This document shows positions 1 through 6,879 of a stretch of 18,565 bases of DNA, piece by piece. The stretch is from MGNI01 sp964353875. GTDB taxonomy: Bacteria > Chloroflexota > Anaerolineae > Anaerolineales > E44-bin32. The stretch lies in contig CAYGXU010000062.1 in the NCBI GenBank assembly GCA_964353875.1, positions 1 to 18,565 on the forward strand, in the 5' to 3' direction. The notes under the pieces are model-generated. The model saw nothing but the letters and a program-made list of their open reading frames with translations. It did not search any database and was not told the origin of the DNA. Position 1 is the stretch's first letter; the number at the start of each line of letters is the position of its first letter. The position numbers were made by a program, and so were the translations under genes.

Positions 1-525
1 TAGGTTCAATCGTTGTGGGAGGGAAAGCTCGACCTGAAGGGAAGGATAAAGAAGATATAACGGTCAGGCATGAAGCCAGCTTAGCCAGAAGGAGCTGAGA
101 AGTTACGAATTGCCCTAAGATTGTCGTCATCCGTTCATCCCCTCGCTCTCCAGGGGAAATCGAGCATGCGCAGCGGATCTTCGCTAACGCTCTCTTCACT
201 CCCCCGCCCAATCCGACTGAACCTTTTCGATCGGCGAAGGGTGGTTATCATGAGGAACTTCAATGAACTCTCATACAGGATCACGAAAGGAGGTGAATTT
301 CCATCCAAACAGTAGTTCCGACCAATCCGAGTACATCATCCGTTTCATTGCCAGTGTCGATCACATTCGTTACACTATCTTAGAAACGGGTGTGTTCCGT
401 TTGATCTTGCATAAACTCTTTGGCGTTGAAGTAGGTGGTATCACAACCCTCGTAGCAGAAGTACAAGATGCGACACTCTATGGAATGCACCTTATAAACC
501 GTCTACATGATCTGCGGAGGAAAAC
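1..525. other. Upstream region without a convincing gene
   Basis: About 525 bases precede the aminotransferase. Two small plus-strand frames are open here (121-315 and 263-547). The second, 94 codons, has TGAGGA six bases before its ATG and overlaps the aminotransferase start by 22 bases, so a small coupled leader gene is conceivable. It matches nothing I recognise and I do not call it. The stretch also holds a promoter candidate at 348-376 and an 11-base perfect match to the anti-Shine-Dalgarno complement at 286-296 that is not followed by a usual start codon. Confidence 0.5.
348..376 (+). promoter_or_regulatory. Candidate sigma-70-type promoter for the aminotransferase
   Basis: TTGCCA (348-353) and TACACT (371-376) are separated by exactly 17 bases. 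They match the -35 and -10 consensus at 5 of 6 and 4 of 6 positions. A start near 383 would leave a leader of about 140 nt before the aminotransferase. This is a pattern match only; it is the best candidate seen in the upstream 500 bases. Confidence 0.35.
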
Positions 526-1764
526 GTGTACGATAGGGAAAATATGATCAGCAAGGTAGAGGATATCGATTGGGAAGTGCGTATGGCTGCTCGCACCCAA
601 AGGATGCAAAGCTCCGTTATCCGCGAACTGCTCAAATGGACGATGCAGCCCGATGTAATCTCTTTTGCAGGCGGTCTGCCGGCGCCCGAGTTTTTCCCAA
701 TACGGGAGGTAGAGGAGGCCTGCCATCAGATTTTGCAGCATGAGGGACAAATGGCTCTGCAATATAGCCCGACGGAGGGATACCTGCCGCTGAAAGAATA
801 CCTGGCAGAAACGCTATCCAAATACGGGATTTTAGTGGAGCCAGAGAACATCCTTCTGGTTCATGGCTCACAGCAGGGGCTTGATTTAATTGGCAAGCTA
901 TTCGTCGACTCTGGAACATGTGTGGTAACCTGCCGCCCCACCTATGTAGGGGCATTGCAGGCATGGAACGCCTATGAGGCTCAATACTGCACCGTGCCGA
1001 TGGACGATGATGGTATGCAGGTCGAGCTGCTGCCAGAGATCCTTAAGAAAGCACCCCAACAACCGCGCTTCATTTATGTTTTGCCCAATTTCCAAAATCC
1101 GGCAGGGACGACGCTTTCCCTGCAACGGCGTGAGATGCTGACCCAAATTGCACGTGAGCACGACCTTGTCATTGTGGAAGACGACCCCTATGGAGAACTG
1201 CGATATGAAGGGGAGGACATCACGCCGATCTTTCGCCTGGCTCCAGAACGTACACTATACCTAAGCACCTTCTCTAAGACCTTAGCCCCGGGTCTACGCT
1301 TGGCATGGGTTGTTGCCCCGAAGCCGATCATCGCACGTATGGTCCAGGCCAAACAGGGAGCCGATTTGCATACCGGCACCTTTATCCAGATGCTAGCCAA
1401 TGACATCTGCCAACGCGGTATCTTACGACAGCATGTCAAGCGCTTACGCAAAGTCTACCGTGTCCGGCGGGATGTCATGTTGGACGCGCTCACAGAACAC
1501 ATGCCGGAGGGGGTAAGCTGGACGCGCCCCTTGGGCGGGCTATTCCTGTGGCTCCGCGCTTCCGAAAAAATCGATACGCGTGAATTCCTGAAGAAAGCGG
1601 CCGCAAAAAAGGTTGCATATGTGCCTGGTTATGGCTTTTACCCGAACGAGGATGGAGGGCATCACTCCATGCGTTTGAACTTCTCCAACGCCAGCGAGGA
1701 GATGATTAACGAAGGCATCTATCGACTCGGGAAGACGATGAAAGAGGAACTGGCGCGAACGTAA
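526..1764 (+). CDS. PLP-dependent aminotransferase, LysN/MocR-like (class I/II fold)
   Basis: A fold-type I aminotransferase of 412 residues that transfers an amino group to a 2-oxo acid in the cytoplasm. Family marks are visible in order: FAGGLPAPEFFP (48-58), the GSQQGLDL phosphate-binding turn (114-121), PNFQNPAG with the PLP-contacting Asn (187-194), VEDDPYGELRYEG (217-229) with the ring-stacking Asp/Tyr, and STFSKTLAPGLRLAW with the Schiff-base lysine near K251. These fit the group that includes 2-aminoadipate transaminase (LysN), kynurenine/AAT-II-like enzymes and the catalytic half of MocR regulators. No N-terminal GntR DNA-binding domain is present, so this is an enzyme rather than a regulator. 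The start is GTG at 526 with GGAGG five bases upstream. An in-frame ATG at 544, with AGGGAA before it, is the alternative. A terminator follows the gene, so it appears to be a single-gene unit. The exact amino donor cannot be determined from sequence. Confidence 0.9.
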   Translation: MYDRENMISKVEDIDWEVRMAARTQRMQSSVIRELLKWTMQPDVISFAGGLPAPEFFPIREVEEACHQILQHEGQMALQYSPTEGYLPLKEYLAETLSKYGILVEPENILLVHGSQQGLDLIGKLFVDSGTCVVTCRPTYVGALQAWNAYEAQYCTVPMDDDGMQVELLPEILKKAPQQPRFIYVLPNFQNPAGTTLSLQRREMLTQIAREHDLVIVEDDPYGELRYEGEDITPIFRLAPERTLYLSTFSKTLAPGLRLAWVVAPKPIIARMVQAKQGADLHTGTFIQMLANDICQRGILRQHVKRLRKVYRVRRDVMLDALTEHMPEGVSWTRPLGGLFLWLRASEKIDTREFLKKAAAKKVAYVPGYGFYPNEDGGHHSMRLNFSNASEEMINEGIYRLGKTMKEELART

Positions 1765-1787
1765 GGTAACATCTGGTCATGGGTGAC

Positions 1788-1823
1788 GCGCGCACTCAGG
1801 CAAATGGGTGCGCGCTTATTTTC
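1788..1823 (+). terminator. Rho-independent terminator after the aminotransferase
   Basis: A perfect 8-bp inverted repeat, GCGCGCAC (1788-1795) and GTGCGCGC (1808-1815), has a 12-nt loop and runs directly into TTATTTTC. It lies 24 bases after the stop codon. The GC-rich stem plus T-rich tail is the standard intrinsic terminator shape. Confidence 0.8.
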
Positions 1824-1850
1824 AATCGGGAATCGTTACTCGATTAAACC

Positions 1851-1873
1851 ATCATCCCTGCAACCGGGATGAT
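1851..1873. repeat. Inverted repeat ATCATCCC / GGGATGAT
   Basis: Perfect 8-bp arms with a 7-nt loop lie 35 bases beyond the terminator and are not followed by a T-run. It could be a second transcript-end hairpin or an operator upstream of rtcA. The TTGACA ten bases further on (1883-1888) has no good -10 at normal spacing. Confidence 0.4.
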
Positions 1874-1925
1874 CGTCAGCTCTTGACAAGGATATTGCTG
1901 GTATGAAATCAATCTTCTTCTGGTT

Positions 1926-1948
1926 GGGAAGGTGATAATCTCCTTCCC
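1926..1948. repeat. Hairpin with GGGAAGG / CCTTCCC core
   Basis: Ten-base arms (1926-1935 and 1939-1948) pair with one mismatch around a TAA loop. The same GGGAAGG/CCTTCCC core occurs in the hairpin at 18458-18479, so the two may be copies of a dispersed short element. The rest of 1765-2103 holds no open frame I can support. The region before rtcA is pyrimidine-rich and has no clean promoter. Confidence 0.35.
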
Positions 1949-2103
1949 CTTAAAAGTTCAATCTAACCTTCCCCTCTCCATCATTGGAGTTATGCTCCTT
2001 CCTTTCCTTGCGGCTAGCGAGCCTGATATCATTGTAAATGGTCCATGATCAGGAAACTTGGAAATCAAGGCAATCCTAAAACAACAGCAGACAGGTTGAT
2101 ACC

Positions 2104-3135
2104 ATGATCGAGATCGATGGCTCATTAGGGGAAGGCGGCGGGCAAGTGTTACGCACTTCGCTGACCCTCTCTCTGATTACGGGTCAGTCAGTGCGTATCA
2201 ACAATATCCGCGCCCGCCGACCGAAACCTGGCTTGAGGGCGCAACATCTCGCATCGGTAAAAGCTGTAACGGAGATAGGGCAGGCGAGAGTCGAGGGCGA
2301 TTCGTTAGGTTCTGATACCATCGTCTTCCATCCAGGTCAAATCAAAGCTGGGGATTACACTTTTGATATCGGAACTGCTGGATCTACCTCTTTGGTCCTG
2401 CAAACCATTTTTCTCCCTCTAAGCCTTGCTGGCGCATCTTCTGAAGTCAGCCTCATTGGCGGCACCCATGTCCCCTGGAGCCCTTGTTTTCATTATCTTG
2501 ATTGTCACTGGATTAAATATATGCGCCAGGTTGGTTTCAACGCTGAATTGTCACTTGAGAAGGCTGGCTATTATCCAGGCGGGGGAGGCAAGATCAAGCT
2601 TAAAATCCTGCCCGTACAAGCGCTCACATCGCTTCACCTGTTAACCCGTGGAGATCTAAGGCGGATCCATGGGATCTCCGCTGTTTCCAATCTTTCACGA
2701 AGCATTGCAGATCGTCAAAGGCAGCATTCACTGGCAAGGTTATCTGGGCTGGATTTACCGGCAGAGATTGAGATCGTGGAATTGCCGTCATTTGGCAAAG
2801 GGACTTTGCTGTTTTTATTGGCCGAGTTCGAGGCCTCGCAAGCCTGCTATTTTAGCCTTGGAGCGAGGGGCAAACCCGCCGAACAGGTGGCCGATGAGGC
2901 GGTCGATGCCTTGTTGTCTTTTCTGAGAACGGATGGTGTGATGGACGAGTACCTCGCCGATCAGCTTCTGCTCCCACTGGCTTTGGCTCCCGAACCATCC
3001 GAATTGCGGATTTCTAAAGTAACACAACACTTGCTGACCAATGCGCAGGTCATCCAGGCTTATCAAACCGCCAAAATCGACATTGAAGGGAAGTATGGAG
3101 AACCGGGTTTGGTATACATTGAACCGCAGGGCTAA
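2104..3135 (+). CDS. rtcA: RNA 3'-terminal phosphate cyclase
   Basis: RtcA converts an RNA 3'-phosphate into a 2',3'-cyclic phosphate using ATP, through an adenylated histidine; it acts in cytoplasmic RNA repair and processing. The 343 residues match the usual family length. They show the N-terminal IDGSLGEGGGQVLRTSL (4-20), RRPKPGLRAQHL (38-49), DIGTAGSTSLVLQ (88-100), the YYPGGGGK turn (156-163), the RGKPAEQVADEA signature (255-266) and LADQLLLPLALA (284-295). VTQHLLTN places a histidine at residue 309, where the E. coli enzyme has its adenylation site. The start is ATG 2104, which fits the conserved N terminus exactly, although the site before it (around CAGG) is a weak ribosome-binding match. 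No rtcB ligase or rtcR regulator flanks it, unlike the E. coli operon, so it looks free-standing here. Confidence 0.95.
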   Translation: MIEIDGSLGEGGGQVLRTSLTLSLITGQSVRINNIRARRPKPGLRAQHLASVKAVTEIGQARVEGDSLGSDTIVFHPGQIKAGDYTFDIGTAGSTSLVLQTIFLPLSLAGASSEVSLIGGTHVPWSPCFHYLDCHWIKYMRQVGFNAELSLEKAGYYPGGGGKIKLKILPVQALTSLHLLTRGDLRRIHGISAVSNLSRSIADRQRQHSLARLSGLDLPAEIEIVELPSFGKGTLLFLLAEFEASQACYFSLGARGKPAEQVADEAVDALLSFLRTDGVMDEYLADQLLLPLALAPEPSELRISKVTQHLLTNAQVIQAYQTAKIDIEGKYGEPGLVYIEPQG

Positions 3136-3205
3136 TGTCCTCTCAACAGGCTTTGAGACCAAACCGCTCATCCCTCGAGACGAAATACCCTTCGAGACGG
3201 TCGAA

Positions 3206-3508
3206 ATGATGTATCGTATTTAACACTCTCCAAAAGAAACCGTCTCGTTGATTTTCGATGATTATTGATACCATATTGATGAGATCAGCGGACAAGTACT
3301 TTTAAAAGGAGTGAATATCTTCAAGGGCTTTGTTGACCGTGATGCGCGTGGATATGTCGAATTGGGGAAGGAGTCACTCGACTAAGCAGTACCCCCTGGA
3401 GAACATATTCTTACCGCGCCATTATGGGCAAGCGAAGGATTCGGATGGGGCTTGATGTTATCTGCGCGCGCGCAAGGTCTACGCTGGCTACCAGTGAAAT
3501 GGGGATGA
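3206..3508 (+). pseudogene. Decayed reading frame with three internal stops
   Basis: One frame reads as protein-like across this stretch but is cut by TAA (3221-3223), TGA (3266-3268) and TAA (3383-3385) before ending at TGA 3506-3508. Pieces include YHIDEISGQVLLKGVNIFKG, FVDRDARGYVELGKESLD and APLWASEGFGWGLMLSA. The same frame is open upstream through the end of rtcA. Each internal stop is one C-to-T change from a sense codon (CAA, CGA, CAA), as expected for mutational decay. No frameshift is needed to join the pieces. I do not recognise the family. The alternative is a chance frame that happens to look coding. Confidence 0.4.
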
Positions 3509-3776
3509 TCATTATGACGATACGATAATTTCATACCCCAACATGTCCCTCATTTTGCTCTCTCCATCATTCGTGAGAGACGAAATCGCCCACTTCGCCA
3601 AAGAAGATCCTTAGCATCAAATCCGGGTTAATGCCAACTTAAATACAAAGTCCTCTATCCCTGATTCGAAACCAGCTTATCAAGATTAGGATGAAAATCT
3701 AAAGGAATAACGTCCCCATTGATGAGGATTCCTCTTTTCTCACATGGGGACTGTTTGTATTTGACCTGAGATTAGA
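3509..3776. other. Non-coding interval between decayed frame and rbp terminator
   Basis: No gene is supported here. The frame of the preceding remnant continues with scattered stops and basic, low-quality translation to about 3631. The only structured element is the hairpin at 3712-3751. Confidence 0.4.
3712..3751 (-). terminator. Hairpin terminator candidate downstream of the RRM gene
   Basis: Perfect 8-bp arms GTCCCCAT (3712-3719) and ATGGGGAC (3744-3751) enclose a 24-nt loop that itself contains GAGGA-T-TCCTC. On the minus strand the stem is followed by a T/A-rich stretch (GTTATTCCTTTAG). It lies 25 bases beyond the stop of the minus-strand RRM gene. On the plus strand the downstream bases are also T-rich, so it could work in both directions. 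Confidence 0.5.
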
Positions 3777-4064
3777 TCACCAACGGCGTCTTTGTCCGCC
3801 TCTTGGTTGATCCTCAGTGCGCGGGCGTGCCTCAGAGACTTTAATCGCGCGACTATCGATTTCCCGGCCATTGAGGTCATTGATCGCTTGATCAGCCTCT
3901 GCATCCTGCGCCATCTCCACAAATGCAAAGCCCTTAGATCTGCCGGACATTCGATCCGTGATAAGGTTCACAGAGACGACTTCCCCAATGGTTGCGAAAA
4001 GCTCCTGCAGCTCGTTTTCTGTGGTGTTATAACTCAGGTTGCCAATGTAAAGTTTCTTCGCCAT
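3777..4064 (-). CDS. RRM-type RNA-binding protein (bacterial/cyanobacterial Rbp-like)
   Basis: A 95-residue protein consisting of one RNA recognition motif plus a short basic tail. RNP2 is KLYIGNL (4-10) and RNP1 is KGFAFVEM (44-51), carrying the aromatic residues that stack on RNA bases. The middle reads EVVSVNLITDRMSGRSKG as in typical single-RRM bacterial proteins, and the tail ends GGQRRRW. Relatives in cyanobacteria are cold-induced RNA chaperone-like proteins; that role is family knowledge, not shown here. The start is the ATG at 4064, preceded by GGAGGAGA at seven-base spacing. The longer frame to 4097 lacks such a site and adds residues before the conserved start. The gene is monocistronic, with its own promoter and an unusually long leader. 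Confidence 0.93.
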   Translation of the reverse strand: MAKKLYIGNLSYNTTENELQELFATIGEVVSVNLITDRMSGRSKGFAFVEMAQDAEADQAINDLNGREIDSRAIKVSEARPRTEDQPRGGQRRRW

Positions 4065-4281
4065 TGAAATTCTCCTCCAATGGATTACCAGCCACACCTT
4101 GGTCTATGAGAGCTTAACCTCTTCTGGAGAGTCACCATCCTCAATTATCGACGGGGAAATTCCTATCGTGGTCATATGAACTCAGGCGCGGTGGCATAGA
4201 TCGAACGGCGTACGAAAAGGCGACCCTTTTTCTACGAGTCTGAGCCGCCTACAGCTAAAAATTACTTCATCCTGCGCATGT
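4065..4281 (-). promoter_or_regulatory. Long 5' leader of the RRM gene (about 215 nt)
   Basis: The distance between the predicted transcription start near 4281 and the ATG at 4064 is about 217 nt, with no open frame of note. Long structured leaders are typical of cold-shock mRNAs such as cspA and are known for cold-induced Rbp genes. I see short complementary stretches (GGCTCAG and CTGAG) but no fold convincing enough to name. Confidence 0.4.
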
Positions 4282-4287
4282 AGTCTA

Positions 4288-4316
4288 ACATACACGTCAC
4301 AAACTGCAAATGTCAA
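4288..4316 (-). promoter_or_regulatory. Consensus promoter of the RRM gene
   Basis: On the minus strand TTGACA (complement of 4311-4316) is a perfect -35, and TATGTT (complement of 4288-4293) is a good -10, with exactly 17 bases between them. It faces away from the glycosidase-operon promoters, whose nearest -35 begins 41 bases to the right, so the interval 4288-4385 is a divergent promoter region. Confidence 0.7.
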
Positions 4317-4356
4317 GCAGCATTCTTAAACTTCCGTCCGAAGTTGGGTTCCTCTG

Positions 4357-4385
4357 TTGACTGCGGCTGGTTGATTGTCTATACT
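4357..4385 (+). promoter_or_regulatory. Upstream tandem promoter P1 toward the glycosidase operon
   Basis: TTGACT (4357-4362), a 17-base spacer and TATACT (4380-4385) match the housekeeping sigma consensus at 5 of 6 positions in each box. The predicted start near 4392 lies about 500 nt before the first gene. Either P1 drives the operon with a very long leader or it drives a short RNA between P1 and P2; no stable hairpin with a T-tail is visible between them. Confidence 0.6.
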
Positions 4386-4493
4386 CTAATCGATCAACAC
4401 GAGCGAGCTTATTTGTAATCACTTGGTCAACCTCTACTATCAGGTAAGCTACTGAAAAAGTTGAAGTGTCGCTTGCTGCATTTACTCTTTGGT

Positions 4494-4521
4494 TTGACAA
4501 CGGTTTCCAGCTTTTTATACT
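4494..4521 (+). promoter_or_regulatory. Downstream tandem promoter P2 of the glycosidase operon
   Basis: A perfect TTGACA (4494-4499), a 16-base spacer and TATACT (4516-4521). The predicted start is near 4528, giving a leader of about 370 nt before the glycosidase ATG at 4896. The AACGGTT just after the -35 box resembles half-sites used by LacI-type regulators, but that is only suggestive. Confidence 0.7.
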
Positions 4522-4527
4522 CAAGAC

Positions 4528-4895
4528 AACCCAGCGACTGCACTCAACCATGCAAAATCTAGGCACTCATCCCAACGATTCGGCTGCTCGATTGACCGCA
4601 CTGCGGCCGGGTCGTGTAGACTCTGTCTCAAGTGATGTGAACTATATTCACGTTTTCCTTCCTCACTTCTATCATCGTTTGATACGGATCAAGAACGCAG
4701 CCAAAGAGCACAACCAACCTTCCATTTCTCTTCTCCAACGAACACCCGAAACAAGGCTGAATAGATCGTATGGGAATTTTCTAAATAAGGTCTTTTTCCG
4801 GCTATTACTACAAAATCATCGTTCAGGAAATTATCCTCTTGTCGATCAAAAGCTCAGTTATAACTGTTGCCCATCGTAGTTATGAGGATTGAATT
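4528..4895 (+). promoter_or_regulatory. Long untranslated leader with two palindromes
   Basis: No supported gene lies in this leader. A 137-codon frame (4466-4879) begins at a GTG without a ribosome-binding site, contains promoter P2 and has an unremarkable sequence, so I do not call it. Two symmetric elements stand out. GTGAA-N5-TTCAC is at 4637-4651. A perfect 12-bp palindrome, CAGTTATAACTG, is at 4855-4866, 29 bases before the glycosidase start, and its half AGTTAT is repeated just before the ribosome-binding site. Both are plausible operators for substrate-responsive control. Confidence 0.4.
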
Positions 4896-6806
4896 ATGAA
4901 GAGAAACGAAGAGGCCTTCAACGTCGGACATCACCGGCCAGTTTATCTCTGGGCTGGTCCGGGGACGATCCGCATGAATCGACTCAAGTTCATGGACGCA
5001 CCGGTGGATGAGGCCGTTCACATAGAAGCTCATTCCTCCGCTGGGGCACGACGCATGGCAGAAGAGGCCGGCTTCAATTGGGCCTATCTGACCTATGACT
5101 GGGGCTTTCCCCCCGAGGTGGAACAGGAGGATTGGCAGGCTTTCCAAGAAGCAGTCCCCATTTATCAGGCTGCCGGTCTGCGTGTCTTCGGTTACATTCA
5201 GGCCTCCAATTGCGTTTATAGCGGTAGTTACCTCAACAAGGATTGGTACGCCCTTGATCCACATGGACGACCATTCTTCTATTACACTGGACGTTACATG
5301 ACCTGTTGGTTGCATCCCGCATGGCGTCAGCATCTTCACAGCATGGTGCAGGGGGTGATCGATTGTAACGCCGATGGCATCTTCTTCGACAATCCCTGGC
5401 ATGCCAGCCAGCCTTTCCTGCTTGGCGGGACATGGCTCGGCTCCGCTGGCTGCTATTGCTCCCGTTGCCGTGATGCCTTTCGTACGGCAACTGGTTGGGA
5501 GATCCCCACCCTCATTTCCCCTGATACGAATGAGACCAGCCGTCACTACCTGCGCTGGCGCGCCGCTTTGGTGACCCAGACTCTCTCTGAACTAGCGGAT
5601 CACGCCCGTTCTCTCAAGCCAGAGGTGGTCATCAGCGCCAACAATTTCGACGCGGTCATGCGGCCCAGTTACGCCATCTACGGCATCGACCTGGCGGCTT
5701 TGGCTCAAGTCCAGGATGTCCTCATGATTGAGGACTATGGCCTCGCACGTTGGGAAGGAACAGCCCAGCATGACAGGGATCATCATGTTAGTTCGAACTC
5801 AGGTCTTCTCATCAACAATGCTCTCACACTGCATACCGCCACTGCATTGGCCAAAGGAACACCGGTCACCACAGATCCCTACGACAAAGGGATCGGCTTC
5901 GACGCCGTCTACCCTCCGCGCCGTTTTCAACAGGGGATAGCCGAAGCCGCGGCTTGCGCTGTGCCAATGGTAGTCAAGGGGACCGAATATGTAGAAGCGG
6001 GGCGCTTTACGTTGTTAACTACGGATGAGTACAGCCCCCAGCGTTTGGCGATTGGTCAGTATCATCGTTGGCTGGAGCATAACGCCCACTTCTACAAGAA
6101 CCGTGTGAACCTGGCGCCGGTTGGCCTGTTGCACCCGGGGGAGATTTTATGGCAGAACTGGAGCCGGCTGGCGCCGGGCTATTTCGGCGCCGGTCAGATA
6201 CTGATTTCGGCCGGGATCCCCTGGCGTGTTGTTTCAGCCCCCGATGAACTCACGGGTTTATGGGCATTACTGACCTTCGGTCCTTTGCCTGATAACTTTA
6301 TTCCTCCCCCCGATCTTCGGACGATCAACTTGCATGATCTGCCTGGCTGGGAACTGCCGCAACGCTCTTTCCTGTCACGACAAATAAAATTAAGGCGTGT
6401 TCTTACATTCTTGGTAGGCGAGATCTATCGAAGCTATTTTCGCCACCGCTGGGCCCGTTGGTTGCTGGATCACATCGGGATGGTCCATTTCTTCTTACAA
6501 TCACCCTATTTCCGGCTGCCGCCACAAACTGCCCAGCGGACTCTGCTCGATGCGTTGGGGCAAGGTCCCTGGCCACGCTTAGAGAGAGAAGCGCCTGTGT
6601 TGATCGAATGCTGGGGGCAGGAAGAGGCCCAACAGATTCACCTGGTGAATTACGATAGCCAACCCCAACAAGTAACGGTGCATTTTGGACAGGAGATCGC
6701 CGGTCAGATATGTTCTCCGGATAGCCCAGGTTTCTCATTTAAGGCTGAGCAGGTTTCTTTCTTTTTGGATATTTACTCCATTATCGAAATCTATCCCAAA
6801 ACGTAA
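4896..6806 (+). CDS. TIM-barrel glycoside hydrolase-like protein (GHL6/GH42-like)
   Basis: A 636-residue protein, first gene of the glycoside operon, starting at ATG 4896 behind GAGG at eight-base spacing. Its N-terminal 370 residues look like the barrel of uncharacterised GHL/GH42-like hydrolases. WAYLTYDWGFPPE is at 62-74 and RVFGYIQASN at 96-105. ADGIFFDNPW (159-168) has acidic residues D160 and D165 at the end of a beta strand. A Cys triad CYCSRC (186-191), seen in related families, may bind zinc. VLMIEDYG (275-282) supplies E279 and D280. The C-terminal 80 residues resemble the beta-sandwich end domain of GH42-type enzymes. There is no signal peptide or membrane segment, so it should act in the cytoplasm. 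The catalytic residues and the sugar cleaved are not assignable from sequence. The fold-level call is fairly secure; the family number is not. Confidence 0.75.
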   Translation: MKRNEEAFNVGHHRPVYLWAGPGTIRMNRLKFMDAPVDEAVHIEAHSSAGARRMAEEAGFNWAYLTYDWGFPPEVEQEDWQAFQEAVPIYQAAGLRVFGYIQASNCVYSGSYLNKDWYALDPHGRPFFYYTGRYMTCWLHPAWRQHLHSMVQGVIDCNADGIFFDNPWHASQPFLLGGTWLGSAGCYCSRCRDAFRTATGWEIPTLISPDTNETSRHYLRWRAALVTQTLSELADHARSLKPEVVISANNFDAVMRPSYAIYGIDLAALAQVQDVLMIEDYGLARWEGTAQHDRDHHVSSNSGLLINNALTLHTATALAKGTPVTTDPYDKGIGFDAVYPPRRFQQGIAEAAACAVPMVVKGTEYVEAGRFTLLTTDEYSPQRLAIGQYHRWLEHNAHFYKNRVNLAPVGLLHPGEILWQNWSRLAPGYFGAGQILISAGIPWRVVSAPDELTGLWALLTFGPLPDNFIPPPDLRTINLHDLPGWELPQRSFLSRQIKLRRVLTFLVGEIYRSYFRHRWARWLLDHIGMVHFFLQSPYFRLPPQTAQRTLLDALGQGPWPRLEREAPVLIECWGQEEAQQIHLVNYDSQPQQVTVHFGQEIAGQICSPDSPGFSFKAEQVSFFLDIYSIIEIYPKT

Positions 6807-6879
6807 TTCGGGGATGGCCAGAGTTATTCCTGCAGCGTCTGTTGACTATTTGCCCTTGATTGCTAGAAGGGGAACGTTT

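Noticed and set aside
263..547. 94-codon frame overlapping the aminotransferase start
   Set aside because: It has an acceptable TGAGGA site but no recognisable content, and the aminotransferase has its own strong site; kept only as a note.
1883..1911. TTGACA as a promoter for rtcA
   Set aside because: The -35 is perfect, but no acceptable -10 lies 15-19 bases downstream.
3266..3268. Possible selenocysteine TGA in the broken frame
   Set aside because: Two TAA stops in the same frame cannot be explained by selenocysteine; decay is simpler.
4466..4879. 137-codon plus-strand frame before the glycosidase
   Set aside because: It starts at a GTG with no ribosome-binding site, contains a consensus promoter, and has no recognisable protein features.
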